A stretch of DNA of 64,000 nt from an uncultured Bacilli bacterium (GCA_934101645.1 CAKORX010000004.1:1-64000), one strand, 5' to 3'. Positions 1-9,103 are shown, counted from the first letter of the stretch. The notes: generated by a model from the sequence alone, not told the origin. Made by a program: numbers and translations.

Positions 1-279
1 GATGGAGCAATTGTTACTAAAGTAGATATGACTGAAAACAAAACTGTATATGCAATTTGGGAAAACATTCCTGTAGTAACATATACACTAACATTTGATG
101 CTAATGGTGGAACTGGATCAATGACAGCAAAAACTGGTTTAACTGGTGAATATACTTTACCAGAAAATGGTTTTACAGCACCAAGTGGAAAACAATTCAA
201 AGGATGGTCATTAACTACAGATGGAGCAATTGTTACTAAAGTAGATATGACTGAAAATAAAACTGTATATGCAATTTGG
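1..279 (+). repeat. 219-bp direct repeat (B-repeat coding unit)
   Basis: Bases 1-60 recur at 220-279 with one visible difference (aaaac versus aaaat), giving an exact 73-codon period. Near-identity at DNA level between units means the copy number can change by recombination or slippage without breaking the frame. Confidence 0.85.
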
Positions 280-723
280 AAAGACATAATTTATTCATAT
301 GAATTCTTAGAAAGTACTGGAGAACAAACTATAGATGGAAAAGCAAATTCATTTAAGATTGTGATAGATGCAGATGAAACTAAATTTGTTTCATTGGAAA
401 TAGATGGAGTTTTATATGAAAAGGATGTAGATTATACAGTTAAACACGGAAGCACGATTATTGAGTTTACATCTACTGGTTTAGCAAAATTGAATGCTTT
501 ATCAAAAGGAGAACATAATGTTAGAGTAACATTTACTGATGAAGTAATAAATGGTAAGATTACTGTTAATACTGTTAATCCTCCTATTATTCCACAAAAT
601 CCTGATATAGATAATCCACAAACTTATGATGGAATCTTTACATATATAACAATGTTTGTTGTAAGTATTCTAGGTCTAATTACAGCAGTAATTATTGGAA
701 AGAAAAGAACTAGAACTAACTAG
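1..723 (+). CDS. Surface protein with Listeria-type (InlB B) repeats, 3' part only
   Basis: The reading frame is open from base 1, so the start lies upstream of the window. The visible part holds the end of one B-repeat and a complete one of about 73 residues (pattern FDANGGTGSMTAK ... KGWS ... KTVYAIW), recognised as the Listeria-Bacteroides repeat found in internalins and other adhesins. A roughly 100-residue beta-rich region follows, then a Pro/Asn linker (PPIIPQNPDIDNP), one transmembrane helix (about residues 215-233 of the visible part) and a short basic tail (KKRTRTN). There is no LPXTG motif, so it is probably held by the C-terminal helix. It belongs to the mobile-element side of the window. 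Likely role: cell-surface adhesion, inferred from the family only. Confidence 0.85.
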   Translation, partial: DGAIVTKVDMTENKTVYAIWENIPVVTYTLTFDANGGTGSMTAKTGLTGEYTLPENGFTAPSGKQFKGWSLTTDGAIVTKVDMTENKTVYAIWKDIIYSYEFLESTGEQTIDGKANSFKIVIDADETKFVSLEIDGVLYEKDVDYTVKHGSTIIEFTSTGLAKLNALSKGEHNVRVTFTDEVINGKITVNTVNPPIIPQNPDIDNPQTYDGIFTYITMFVVSILGLITAVIIGKKRTRTN

Positions 724-742
724 TTCTTTTTCTTAATTTAGT

Positions 743-1090
743 ATGAAATTAAAAAGAAAAACACTTATTATAACTGCTGTAGTTATAACAATTATAATAA
801 TAATATCTGGATGTTTATTACTAACAAATAAAGGTAATAATGAAATTATAGGATTTTGGACAATAGATGGTTATACTAATTATGAGTTTTTAGAACATGA
901 TAAAGGAAATTTAGTATTGCCACATAAAAAAATAGAATTTACTTATAAAATTAAAGATAATACAATCTGTATAGATTTTAAAGATGAAAATGCTATAGAT
1001 AAATGTTATGAATATAATTTTGAGGGTAAAGAATTAATTATTAGAGATAGCAATAATAATGTCTTTAATTTAAAAAAGAAAAATAAATAA
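743..1090 (+). CDS. Small lipoprotein or membrane-anchored protein
   Basis: 115 residues. A basic N-terminus (MKLKRK) is followed by a hydrophobic stretch ending in ISGC, a plausible lipobox, so the mature protein would start at Cys23. If it is not lipidated, the same segment would act as a signal anchor. The rest (GFWTIDGYTNYEFLEHDKGNL ... FTYKIKDNTICIDF) resembles the short beta-barrel lipoproteins of Firmicutes that carry a G-x-W opening and repeated Y-x-I-K-D-N strands; I recognise the style but cannot name a family. It lies 19 bp after the B-repeat protein and is closed by a terminator at 1095-1126. It is probably accessory cargo of the mobile element. Confidence 0.6.
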   Translation: MKLKRKTLIITAVVITIIIIISGCLLLTNKGNNEIIGFWTIDGYTNYEFLEHDKGNLVLPHKKIEFTYKIKDNTICIDFKDENAIDKCYEYNFEGKELIIRDSNNNVFNLKKKNK

Positions 1091-1094
1091 GTTT

Positions 1095-1126
1095 AATAAG
1101 CAGTACACCACCTGCTTATTTTTTAT
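1095..1126 (+). terminator. Intrinsic terminator after the lipoprotein gene
   Basis: AATAAGCAG (1095-1103) and CTGCTTATT (1112-1120) form a perfect 9-bp stem with an 8-base loop, followed by a T-rich run. Confidence 0.85.
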
Positions 1127-1128
1127 TT

Positions 1129-1422
1129 TGGAAATGGTTATTATTTATAGTATTTATAGTGTTAGTTTTAGGACTATCACTTTTTTTATTTTGTTCATTA
1201 AAAACATCTAGTAAGAGTGCTAGAGAGGAAGAGAGGCAAATTAAATATAAAAAAATTAGGTGAAATAATTAAAATAGCAAGAAATAAACTAAATGACAAC
1301 TTAATAATAATATTTATCATATTGAAATAAGTAACAATTATGATGGGGAAAATATTATTGAAATACATTTAAAAAGTACATTTAATCAAGAACAGGAACT
1401 AGGAAAGAAAAAGAATAAATAA
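1129..1422 (+). pseudogene. Decayed small membrane-protein gene
   Basis: No intact gene lies in this stretch, but three frames together read as one protein. First comes a hydrophobic helix from 1129 (WKWLLFIVFIVLVLG) running into SLKTSSKSAREEERQIKYKK, broken near 1255. It continues one frame over as LGEIIKIARNKLNDN, broken again near 1300. The last part is NNNIYHIEISNNYDGENII and onward to GKKKNK and a stop at 1422. Two single-base indels and the lack of a start codon make it a pseudogene. The original was probably a one-helix protein of about 100 residues; its function is unknown. Position 1423-1487 holds nothing else I can identify. Confidence 0.55.
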
Positions 1423-1487
1423 TGTTGAATTTTTATTTAGTATTATTTATATCTTTATCTCATATAGTTTGATGAGGATGGTATAAC

Positions 1488-1751
1488 ATGTATAATACAG
1501 ATGATATTGAAATAAAGTGTAGTACCAAACATTTGCCTTTGGAATATAAATTATTGGAATGGCAATTAATTTTAAATAGAGAATTATATGAGAGTAAAGC
1601 AATTGATTTAAAAGTTTTCAGTTTAATGGAACAATCAGTACTTGGAAGAATGACAAAAATAAAAAATGAATATAAAGACAAGATTAATGATGGTTTGACA
1701 ATAGGGAAAAATCATGGTGCATGTCATCATCCTAGTTATCTTGCTTTTTAA
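1488..1751 (+). CDS. Small SHOCT-like helical protein upstream of the recombinase
   Basis: 87 residues, mostly helical. The central part (LEWQLILNRELYESKAIDLKVFSLMEQSVLGRM) has the leucine spacing of the SHOCT-type two-helix domain often encoded beside recombinases in Firmicutes elements; the match is by eye and weak. It ends 25 bp before the serine recombinase start and is probably co-transcribed with it. An accessory role in the element (regulator or directionality factor) is conceivable but not shown. Confidence 0.55.
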   Translation: MYNTDDIEIKCSTKHLPLEYKLLEWQLILNRELYESKAIDLKVFSLMEQSVLGRMTKIKNEYKDKINDGLTIGKNHGACHHPSYLAF

Positions 1752-1776
1752 GAACATGAAATGAGAGTGAGAAATA

Positions 1777-3585
1777 ATGGATATAAAAAAAGCAAGGGAA
1801 GATTTAAGACAAGGAAAAACGATTTATGATATGCCACTTAGAGTAGTATATTATGCTCGTGTTTCAACAGATAAGGACGATCAATTAAATAGTTTGGAGA
1901 ACCAACAAAACTATTTTAAAGAGATGATAATGGAAAACAAAAACTGGGTATTTGGTGGTGGTTATATAGATGAAGGAATTAGTGGAACTGCTGTAAAAAA
2001 TAGAGATAAATTTCTAAAAATGATTGAGGACGCTACTCTTGGAAAAATAGATATGATAGTTACAAAAGAGATATCAAGGTTTTCAAGAAATACTGTTGAT
2101 AGTATAAAATATACAGAGTATTTATTAAAACAGGGAGTTATTGTATATTTTTTATCAGACAATCTTAATACAATAGGGGAAGATTCGGAGTTTAGACTTA
2201 CAATTATGTCAAGCTTGGCTCAAGATGAAGTTAGAAAACTTTCTGAAAGAGTTAAATTTGGTATTAATAGAATGATTAAAGATAGAAAACTTATTGGTGG
2301 TAATTTAACTGGATATTTCAAAAAAGATGGAAGATATGAAATTAATCCAGCAGAAGCACCAATAATTACTTATCTTTTTGAAACTTATGCATCTGGGAAA
2401 GTTGGTCTTAAGAAGATAGGACAAGATCTTGCAAAAATGGGATATTTGAATTCAAAAGGGGAACCATATTCTGATACAACTATGGCAAAATTTTTAACTA
2501 ATCCTAGATATAAAGGTTATTATACTGCTAGATTAACTGAGGTTGAAAATTATAAAACACATAAAAAGAAAAAAGTTCCAAAAGATAGACAAATAATTGA
2601 GCATGATGATAGAGTTCCAGCAATTGTATCTGAAGAGTTATGGAATAAAGCAAATGAACTTCATGAGATGAGAAAAAAATCACCTGCAAGACACATTCTA
2701 AATTCTGAAAAATCTTTAGAAACTGCAAAATATAGCTGTTTATTATATTGTAAGGATTGTGGTAATGTATTTATAAGAGCTGGTGGAAGTAATAGAGCAA
2801 ATAATCCTACATGGTCATGTAAGAAATATAAGACTGAGGGAGTTGGTGCCTGTGCTTCACCAATCTTAAGAGAAGAATATCTAGATAAGATATTTGTACA
2901 AATATTTAGTGATTTTATAGATAATAAAAAAGAATATTTAAGTGGGGTAATAAATGAATATGAGAATATTATAAGCAGTAATAATAGCTCTGATAATATT
3001 GAAAGCATAAACAATCAAATTACAAAAATAGAAAACCAAAAGAATAAATTATTAGATTTGAGTATTAAAGGAATGATTGATGATTTAGAGTTTAAGAAAA
3101 GAAACGATAAGTTTAATAATGAAATTAATTTCTTAAAAAAGAAAATTTATACACTTAATAATCCTAATGCAGAAATTACAAAATTAAAGGAAAAAATAAT
3201 AGAAGTTAGAAATACTCTTACTTCAAAAACTGATTTACAAAAAGAGCTACCTAATTTAATGAGAATATTAGTTGAAAGAGTAGAAGTTGAAAAAATAAAT
3301 GGTGATAGAAAACATGTAAGATTAATTATTTATTTCAATTTTAATGCAGATACAATATACAGAGAATTAGAAATTGGTAACAAAATAAAAAAACTTGAGT
3401 TATCAAATTTTTATCCAAAAAAATGTTCTTTTGGTGATAAAGAGATTCAAAATAGCCGACATAAGAACACTGGAACTCTTAGTGGACCCATTGAAAATAA
3501 AGGGAAAAATGCTATTTTCTGTTCCAATGGTAACACCAAGCAACCCGGGATTTGTATCAATGGGCCAAAAACTTGGAACTTATAA
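1777..3585 (+). CDS. Large serine recombinase (site-specific integrase)
   Basis: 602 residues. The N-terminal resolvase-type catalytic domain has the nucleophile motif YYARVSTD (Ser about residue 30) and the arginine-bearing motifs ISRFSRNTVD and SSLAQDEVRKLSERV. A recombinase domain spans about residues 160-290. A zinc ribbon follows (CKDCGNVF ... WSCKKYK ... ACAS, about 323-362), then a coiled coil (about 390-480) and a C-terminal domain, as in TnpX/phiC31-class integrases. It catalyses integration and excision of the mobile element. Its 3' end runs through the boundary with the split penicillin-binding protein gene: the last 16 or so codons (from about 3530) are host sequence read in another frame, so the C-terminus would differ in the excised circle. 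The start is preceded by a GAGTGAG-like ribosome site. Confidence 0.93.
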   Translation: MDIKKAREDLRQGKTIYDMPLRVVYYARVSTDKDDQLNSLENQQNYFKEMIMENKNWVFGGGYIDEGISGTAVKNRDKFLKMIEDATLGKIDMIVTKEISRFSRNTVDSIKYTEYLLKQGVIVYFLSDNLNTIGEDSEFRLTIMSSLAQDEVRKLSERVKFGINRMIKDRKLIGGNLTGYFKKDGRYEINPAEAPIITYLFETYASGKVGLKKIGQDLAKMGYLNSKGEPYSDTTMAKFLTNPRYKGYYTARLTEVENYKTHKKKKVPKDRQIIEHDDRVPAIVSEELWNKANELHEMRKKSPARHILNSEKSLETAKYSCLLYCKDCGNVFIRAGGSNRANNPTWSCKKYKTEGVGACASPILREEYLDKIFVQIFSDFIDNKKEYLSGVINEYENIISSNNSSDNIESINNQITKIENQKNKLLDLSIKGMIDDLEFKKRNDKFNNEINFLKKKIYTLNNPNAEITKLKEKIIEVRNTLTSKTDLQKELPNLMRILVERVEVEKINGDRKHVRLIIYFNFNADTIYRELEIGNKIKKLELSNFYPKKCSFGDKEIQNSRHKNTGTLSGPIENKGKNAIFCSNGNTKQPGICINGPKTWNL

Positions 3586-4402
3586 ACTCATGGAATATAT
3601 TAATAAATTTGGTTTTGGTGAAAAAACTGGTATAGATTTAAATGGAGAAGGTAAAGGAATTTTATTTAACGTAAATAAAATGGGTCCAGTGGAAACCGCG
3701 ACTACAGCATTTGGTCAAGGAATAAGTGTTACACCTTTGCAGCAAATTACAGCGGTTAGTGCCGCAATTAATGGTGGAAATCTATACACTCCATATATTG
3801 TAAAAAGCATGATAAATTCTCAAAATGGGGCATTACTTGATTATAATGAGAAAACTTTAAAAAGAAAAGTTATTAGTGAAGAAACCTCAGGACTTGTAAG
3901 GTTTACTTTAGAAAGTGTTGTAGCAAATGGAACAGGAAGAAATGCCTATATTGAAAATTATCGTGTAGGAGGAAAAACTGGTACTGCTCAAAAAGTTATT
4001 GATGGACATTACTCAAGTTCTAGTTACATACTATCATTTATTGGTTTTATGCCTGCGGACGAGCCTAAAATAGTTGTTTACGTGGCAATTGATGGAGCAA
4101 AAAATGTAACTCAGTATGGTGGAACTGCATCAGCACCAGTTGCCAAAAGTATTATGACATCAGCGATTGATATTTTGGATATTAAACCATCAAAAGATGG
4201 TATGCCTAAAGAATATAATTATTTAGATAATAAATATGTATATGTTCCTGATGTTGTAGGTAAAAGTTTAGAGGAAGCAAAAAAATTACTTAAAGGATTT
4301 AAACTTGAATTTTCTGGATCAGGCACAAATGTGTCCTATCAATCTCCTTCGGGTGGAACATATGTAAAAGAGGGTAATTCGGTAGTTCTTTTATTGAAAT
4401 AA
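3530..4402 (+). pseudogene. 3' half of a class B penicillin-binding protein (SpoVD/FtsI-like), split by the element
   Basis: The frame is recognisable from SNPGFVSMGQKLG (about 3539) through FGFGEKTGIDLNGEGKGI, the transpeptidase box KTGTAQK and one C-terminal PASTA domain (YVPDVVGKSLEEAKKLL ...). The N-terminal anchor, the dimerisation region and the active-site SxxK and SxN motifs are missing. The homology starts just where the recombinase frame ends, so the mobile element has inserted inside the gene. An ATG at 3395 is in frame but lies in recombinase coding sequence. Position directly before mraY matches the Firmicutes dcw order (pbpB-spoVD-murE-mraY). A single PASTA domain and the TGIDLNGEG motif suggest the SpoVD type. 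As it stands, it cannot encode a working transpeptidase. Confidence 0.85.
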
Positions 4403-4412
4403 GGAGGCATAA

Positions 4413-5399
4413 ATGTTTACACTTACAAAATCAATTTTGTGTATAATGCTAGGGTTTATAGTTTCAATAATACTGGGAATTTTAATTGTACCATTTTTTA
4501 AAAAAATGCATTTTGGACAAAAAGTATCAAAGCTACTAAATGAAAGACACCTAAAAAAAGAGGGTACTCCGACAATGGGTGGAGTAATATTTATTTGTAG
4601 CACACTTTTTATTTTACTTTGTTTATTTTTAAATAAAAACATATATTTTTCCTATAATTTTTTAATAATAATATTAGTATTTTTATCTTATGCTTTTTTG
4701 GGATTTATTGATGACTATTTAAAAATTAAAAAAAAGAATAATGGTGGACTATCTATATTAATTAAGTTTTTCTTACAAATAGTTATTGCACTAATATTTT
4801 TCTCTTTATTTTTAATAAGTGGCAATAATACAGTAGTAGATTTTTATTTATTTTCTTTAGATTTAAAATCTTTATATGGTTTTTTAATATTATTTATGCT
4901 TGTTGGATCATCAAATGCAGTAAATATTACTGATGGTCTTGATGGTCTTGCTGCTGGGCTTTCTGCAATTACCTTTTTATCTTATGGGATTATTGCTTGG
5001 AATAGTCCATATATTATTGGTTACGAAGAAATTGCTATTTTTTCATTTGTTTTAGTAGGCGCGCTTTTAGGTTTTTTAACATTTAATTTTTATCCAGCCA
5101 AAATATTTATGGGTGATTTAGGTTCTTTATCACTTGGTGCCACTTTAGCAGCAATAGCAATTATTTTAAAAAGTGAAATGTCTTTAGTTATAATTGGTTT
5201 TGTATTTATAATTGAAACTATATCAAGTTTTTTACAAATTATTTCAATTAGATATTTTCATAAAAAAATACTTTTAAAAAGTCCTCTTCATCATCATTTT
5301 GAAATGCTCTCTTATAAAGAAACTGATATAATTAAAATGTTTTATTGTGCTGGGCTATTTATATCAATGGTTGCACTTATTTACTTAGTATTAAGATAA
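4413..5399 (+). CDS. mraY: Phospho-N-acetylmuramoyl-pentapeptide transferase
   Basis: 328 residues with about ten membrane helices. It transfers phospho-MurNAc-pentapeptide to undecaprenyl phosphate, forming lipid I on the inner face of the membrane. Hallmarks are present in order: the early GTPTMGG motif, FIDDYLK (catalytic aspartates), NITDGLDGLAAG, MGDLGSLSLG and the C-terminal LHHHFE motif. AAGGAGG at 4401-4407 lies 5 bp before the ATG. It sits 10 bp after the PBP fragment, so it was probably expressed from the dcw promoter upstream; after insertion of the element it needs another source of transcription. Confidence 0.97.
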   Translation: MFTLTKSILCIMLGFIVSIILGILIVPFFKKMHFGQKVSKLLNERHLKKEGTPTMGGVIFICSTLFILLCLFLNKNIYFSYNFLIIILVFLSYAFLGFIDDYLKIKKKNNGGLSILIKFFLQIVIALIFFSLFLISGNNTVVDFYLFSLDLKSLYGFLILFMLVGSSNAVNITDGLDGLAAGLSAITFLSYGIIAWNSPYIIGYEEIAIFSFVLVGALLGFLTFNFYPAKIFMGDLGSLSLGATLAAIAIILKSEMSLVIIGFVFIIETISSFLQIISIRYFHKKILLKSPLHHHFEMLSYKETDIIKMFYCAGLFISMVALIYLVLR

Positions 5400-5463
5400 A
5401 AAAGTATTTACTTTTAAATTTATTTTTGTTAATATATTTTTGGAAGATGAATTACTAAGGGTG

Positions 5464-5491
5464 GAAGTTATAGGGATAGCTTCTATTTTTT
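5464..5491 (+). terminator. Intrinsic terminator between mraY and the ABC transporter
   Basis: GAAGTTAT (5464-5471), loop AGGG, ATAGCTTC (5476-5483), then TATTTTTT. It marks the end of the mraY transcript just upstream of the next ribosome site (GGAGGAG). Confidence 0.7.
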
Positions 5492-5505
5492 GTGGAGGAG
5501 AATAA

Positions 5506-7926
5506 ATGTTAGAATTAAAAAATATTTCAAAAACTTATGAGTCTAAAGATTTAACTCAAGTTGCTTTAAAAAATGTTAATATTTCATTTAGAAAAAGTGA
5601 ATTTGTGTCAATTTTAGGTCCATCAGGTAGTGGTAAGACAACTCTTTTAAATATTATTGGGGGTCTTGATAAATATACATCAGGTGATTTATTAATAAAT
5701 AATGTTAGTACTAAAAAATATAAAGATAAAGATTGGGATACTTATAGAAATCATAAAATTGGTTTCATATTTCAAAGTTACAATTTAATATCTCATCAAA
5801 CTATACTTGCAAATGTAGAACTTGCTTTAACTTTAAGTGGTATAAGTAAAAAAGAAAGAAGAAAAAGAAGTATTAAAGCACTTACTGAGGTTGGCCTTGA
5901 AAAGCATATGAAAAAAAAGCCAAATATGCTTTCTGGAGGACAAATGCAAAGAGTTGCTATAGCGCGAGCTCTTGTAAATAATCCAGATATCGTTTTAGCA
6001 GATGAACCTACGGGTGCACTTGATTCAAAAACATCCACTCAGATTATGGATATTTTAAAAAGTGTTGCTAAAGATCGACTAGTTATAATGGTTACTCATA
6101 ATAAAGAACTTGCAGAAAAATATAGTAGTAGAATAATTAGCATAAAAGATGGAAATATCGAAAATGATACAAATCCATACGATTTAAAAACTAATGATGA
6201 AAAACTTTTAAAAAAACCTAAAAATAATAAGTCAATGACGTTTTTTACAGCTCTATCTTTATCACTTAATAATTTAATGACTAAAAAGGCAAGAACATTT
6301 TTGACTTCTTTTGCAGGTTCTATAGGTATAATTGGTATAGCACTAATATTATCTTTATCTGCGGGTGCCACAAACTATATTAATAGAACAGAAAAAGAAA
6401 CTTTGTCTTCATATCCAATTATGATTGAGGCAAATTCCATTAATTATTCCCAAATGCTTAATAATAGTAAGAAAAGTGATGATGAAAAAGCTAAATGCAC
6501 AAATAATAGTGTATGTACTTTGGATGATGTGAGTATTAATCCTTATTTGCAACTTTCAAATTTAGAAGTAACAAACAACTTAAAAGATTTTAAGAAAGCT
6601 TTGGATGAAAACTATGAAAACATTAATGATTATGTCATGGATATAAAATATAACTATGATTTAGATTTACAAATTTATAATGCTAAAAACAATGAAAAGA
6701 TTAGTAATTATGGACTTTTTGTAGAATCTATGCAAAACATGTATAATGCAAGTTCTAGTAGCAGTATGAGTAATTTTGATACAACTTTTAAAGAACTTTT
6801 AAGTGATTCAGATCTTTTGAAAAGTCAATATGATTTAGTTTATGGAAAATATCCAGAGCAATATAATGATCTTGTTTTAGTAACTGATAAAGATGGCAAA
6901 ATACCACTTTCTTTGATATATACTCTTGGTATTAAAGATAAAAAAGAGTTAAATGAACTTTTAAAAGAAAATAAAAGTATTGCATCTACAAATTACACTT
7001 ATGAAAGTTTTCTATCACTTGATTTAAAACTTGTTAAAAACTATGAACTTTATCAAAAAGAGGGAAGCTTATGGCTTAATAAATCTTATGATGAAAAATA
7101 TTTAGATAAGGTTGTATCTTCTTCGGAAAATATTAAAATCGTAGGTATCTTGAAAGTTAAATCAGATGCAATAAATGCCCAAAGCGGTTTTATTGGCTAT
7201 ACAAAAGATCTTAGTAATTATTTAATTAAAGAAAATAATAGTTCTAAAATTGCTAAAGAGCAAAAAGAAAGTAAGAATAAAAGCGTTTTAACTGGTCAAA
7301 GTTTTGATGAGAAAAATACGTATGAAGATACTTTAAAAATTATCGGTGCAAGTGATTTGACTTCTCCGAGCTCAATAAGTATATATCCTAAGAATTTTGA
7401 TGATAAAGAAAAAGTGACGGAAATAATAAAAAAATACAATGATAGTGTAGAAAAAGAAAATCAAATTAATTACACTGATTATGTAAAAATACTTATGAGT
7501 GGAATTACTACTATTATTGATGTTATAACATATATATTAATTGCCTTTGTTGCCATTAGTTTAGTAGTTTCAAGTATTATGATTGCAATAATTACTTATA
7601 TAAGTGTATTAGAAAGAACTAAAGAAATAGGTATTTTAAGAGCAATAGGTGCAAGTAAAAAAGATATTTCTAGAGTATTTAATGCAGAAACTATTATCGA
7701 AGGATTTATGTCTGGAACATTTGGCATACTTGTGACTCTTTTACTAAATAAAGTGGTAGATAAAGTTGTGTATTCTTTAGCAAATGTAAAAAATATAACT
7801 CATTTAACAGTTCAAAATGCTTTCATTTTAATAGCCATAAGTGTTATTTTAACGTTTATAGCAGGTTTAATACCATCGAAAATTGCTAGTAAAAAAGATC
7901 CTGTTGTATCACTACGTAGTGAATAA
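5506..7926 (+). CDS. ABC transporter, ATPase fused to FtsX-type permease (MacB-like)
   Basis: 806 residues. The ATPase domain (1-225) has Walker A GPSGSGKTT, signature LSGGQMQRVAIARAL, Walker B VLADEPTGALD and the H-loop THN. One membrane helix lies near 265-290, then an extracytoplasmic region of about 370 residues, then three C-terminal helices typical of FtsX/MacB permeases (about 660-800, with ERTKEIGILRAIGASKKDI between them). Such transporters act mechanically on envelope substrates or export peptides, often antimicrobial-peptide resistance in Firmicutes; the substrate here is unknown. SD GGAGGAG precedes the ATG. The gene lies between mraY and ftsW, where murD would be expected in Bacilli, so the dcw cluster is rearranged. 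Confidence 0.92.
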   Translation: MLELKNISKTYESKDLTQVALKNVNISFRKSEFVSILGPSGSGKTTLLNIIGGLDKYTSGDLLINNVSTKKYKDKDWDTYRNHKIGFIFQSYNLISHQTILANVELALTLSGISKKERRKRSIKALTEVGLEKHMKKKPNMLSGGQMQRVAIARALVNNPDIVLADEPTGALDSKTSTQIMDILKSVAKDRLVIMVTHNKELAEKYSSRIISIKDGNIENDTNPYDLKTNDEKLLKKPKNNKSMTFFTALSLSLNNLMTKKARTFLTSFAGSIGIIGIALILSLSAGATNYINRTEKETLSSYPIMIEANSINYSQMLNNSKKSDDEKAKCTNNSVCTLDDVSINPYLQLSNLEVTNNLKDFKKALDENYENINDYVMDIKYNYDLDLQIYNAKNNEKISNYGLFVESMQNMYNASSSSSMSNFDTTFKELLSDSDLLKSQYDLVYGKYPEQYNDLVLVTDKDGKIPLSLIYTLGIKDKKELNELLKENKSIASTNYTYESFLSLDLKLVKNYELYQKEGSLWLNKSYDEKYLDKVVSSSENIKIVGILKVKSDAINAQSGFIGYTKDLSNYLIKENNSSKIAKEQKESKNKSVLTGQSFDEKNTYEDTLKIIGASDLTSPSSISIYPKNFDDKEKVTEIIKKYNDSVEKENQINYTDYVKILMSGITTIIDVITYILIAFVAISLVVSSIMIAIITYISVLERTKEIGILRAIGASKKDISRVFNAETIIEGFMSGTFGILVTLLLNKVVDKVVYSLANVKNITHLTVQNAFILIAISVILTFIAGLIPSKIASKKDPVVSLRSE

Positions 7927-7931
7927 AAATT

Positions 7932-9044
7932 TTGAAATATAATAGAATTATATTAATGAAAAAGGAAAGTAAAATATTATTTATAGTAGTTTCAATAATG
8001 GCTATTTATGGAATAATTATGATATATTCTGCAAGTAGTATATGGGCTGAATACAAATTTAATGATGCTTTTCATTTTGCAAAATACCAATTAGTATTCT
8101 TTATAATTAGTATTATTTGCATGAAAATAGTTTCTAAAATAGACTATAGACTTTATAAAAAACATTCAAATAAGATCTTATTTGTTTGCGCTATTTTACT
8201 TTTACTTGTTTTGATTCCAGGGATTGGTACTCTTAGAAATGGCTCAAGAAGCTGGTTTAAAATAGGTCCTTTTGGACTTCAACCAAGTGAACTTGCGAAA
8301 TTAGGTTTAATTATTTTTACCTCAAAATATTTAGAGAAAAATAATAGTGAAATTAATAGCGTTTATAAAGGCGTTTTGCCACTTCTTTTGGTTATATTTA
8401 TGTTTTTTGGTCTTATCATGCTTGAACCCGATTTTGGCTCAGGCATGGTAATTGTTATGTCTCTTATGATAATCTTATTTATTTCAGGAGTAAAACTTTC
8501 ATTTTTTGGTGTTTTGTTTGCTCTTGGCCTTATAGGAATAACGGGGCTTATAATAATTGCTCCATATAGACTTAAAAGAATAATATCATTTTTAAATCCA
8601 TGGAGTGATCCTTTAGGTAGTGGATATCAAATAATTCAGTCATTATATGCAATTGGTCCCGGAGGCCTTTTAGGACTGGGATTTGGTAATTCGGTTCAAA
8701 AACAATTTTATTTACCAGAACCTCAAACGGATTTTATTTTTGCTATTATTTCCGAAGAATTTGGTATATTCGGAGTTATCTCAGTAACATTTTTATTTGC
8801 TATAATGTTTTATTTAATTATGAAAATTTCTATTAAATGTAATAATTTATTTGGTAAATACTTATCATTTGGACTTGGAATGCAAATAATGCTCCAGGCA
8901 CTATTAAATTTATGTGTTGTTGTAGGTTTAATCCCTGTAACCGGAGTAACACTTCCATTTTTTTCTTATGGTGGATCATCTCTTCTTGTTAGTATGATTT
9001 CTATAGGCATTATTTTAAGTATTAGTAATAAAAACCATTTATAA
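7932..9044 (+). CDS. FtsW/RodA/SpoVE-family peptidoglycan polymerase
   Basis: 370 residues with about ten membrane helices, a SEDS-family glycosyltransferase that polymerises lipid II with a cognate class B PBP. Family marks: GSRSWFKIGPFGLQPSELAKLG, LEPDFGSG, the loop with SGYQIIQSLYAIGPGGLLGLGFGNS and the C-terminal VTGVTLPFFSYGGSS. Neither the ATG at 7932 nor the one at 7956 has a clear ribosome site; the latter (MKKESKIL) is an equally good start. With the neighbouring PBP gene split, its natural partner may be missing. Whether it is FtsW, RodA or SpoVE cannot be decided from this sequence. Confidence 0.93.
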   Translation: MKYNRIILMKKESKILFIVVSIMAIYGIIMIYSASSIWAEYKFNDAFHFAKYQLVFFIISIICMKIVSKIDYRLYKKHSNKILFVCAILLLLVLIPGIGTLRNGSRSWFKIGPFGLQPSELAKLGLIIFTSKYLEKNNSEINSVYKGVLPLLLVIFMFFGLIMLEPDFGSGMVIVMSLMIILFISGVKLSFFGVLFALGLIGITGLIIIAPYRLKRIISFLNPWSDPLGSGYQIIQSLYAIGPGGLLGLGFGNSVQKQFYLPEPQTDFIFAIISEEFGIFGVISVTFLFAIMFYLIMKISIKCNNLFGKYLSFGLGMQIMLQALLNLCVVVGLIPVTGVTLPFFSYGGSSLLVSMISIGIILSISNKNHL

Positions 9045-9074
9045 TATGAAATTAAATTAATAATGCATTCATTT

Positions 9075-9103
9075 TTGACAAAAGTCAGTAAATATGTTAG
9101 ACT
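9075..9103 (+). promoter_or_regulatory. SigA-type promoter for the transglutaminase-like gene
   Basis: TTGACA (9075-9080), 17-bp spacer, TAGACT (9098-9103). An upstream in-frame ATG at 9094 falls inside this promoter, so the true start is the downstream ATG at 9145. Confidence 0.75.

Noticed and set aside
3395..3529. PBP fragment starting at ATG 3395 as a real 335-residue protein
   Set aside because: The first 45 or so residues are the recombinase coding sequence read in another frame; PBP similarity begins only at about 3539.
1777..3585. Serine recombinase at the left end as the enzyme that flips switches A, B and C
   Set aside because: It is a large TnpX/phiC31-type integrase with zinc ribbon and coiled coil, at the boundary of its own element, and no copy of the 29-bp site lies near it. 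Such enzymes normally act on their own attachment sites. It cannot be fully excluded, but nothing supports it.
7932..9044. Assigning the SEDS protein specifically as SpoVE or FtsW
   Set aside because: Position near mraY and a SpoVD-like fragment is suggestive, but sequence features visible by eye do not separate the subfamilies.
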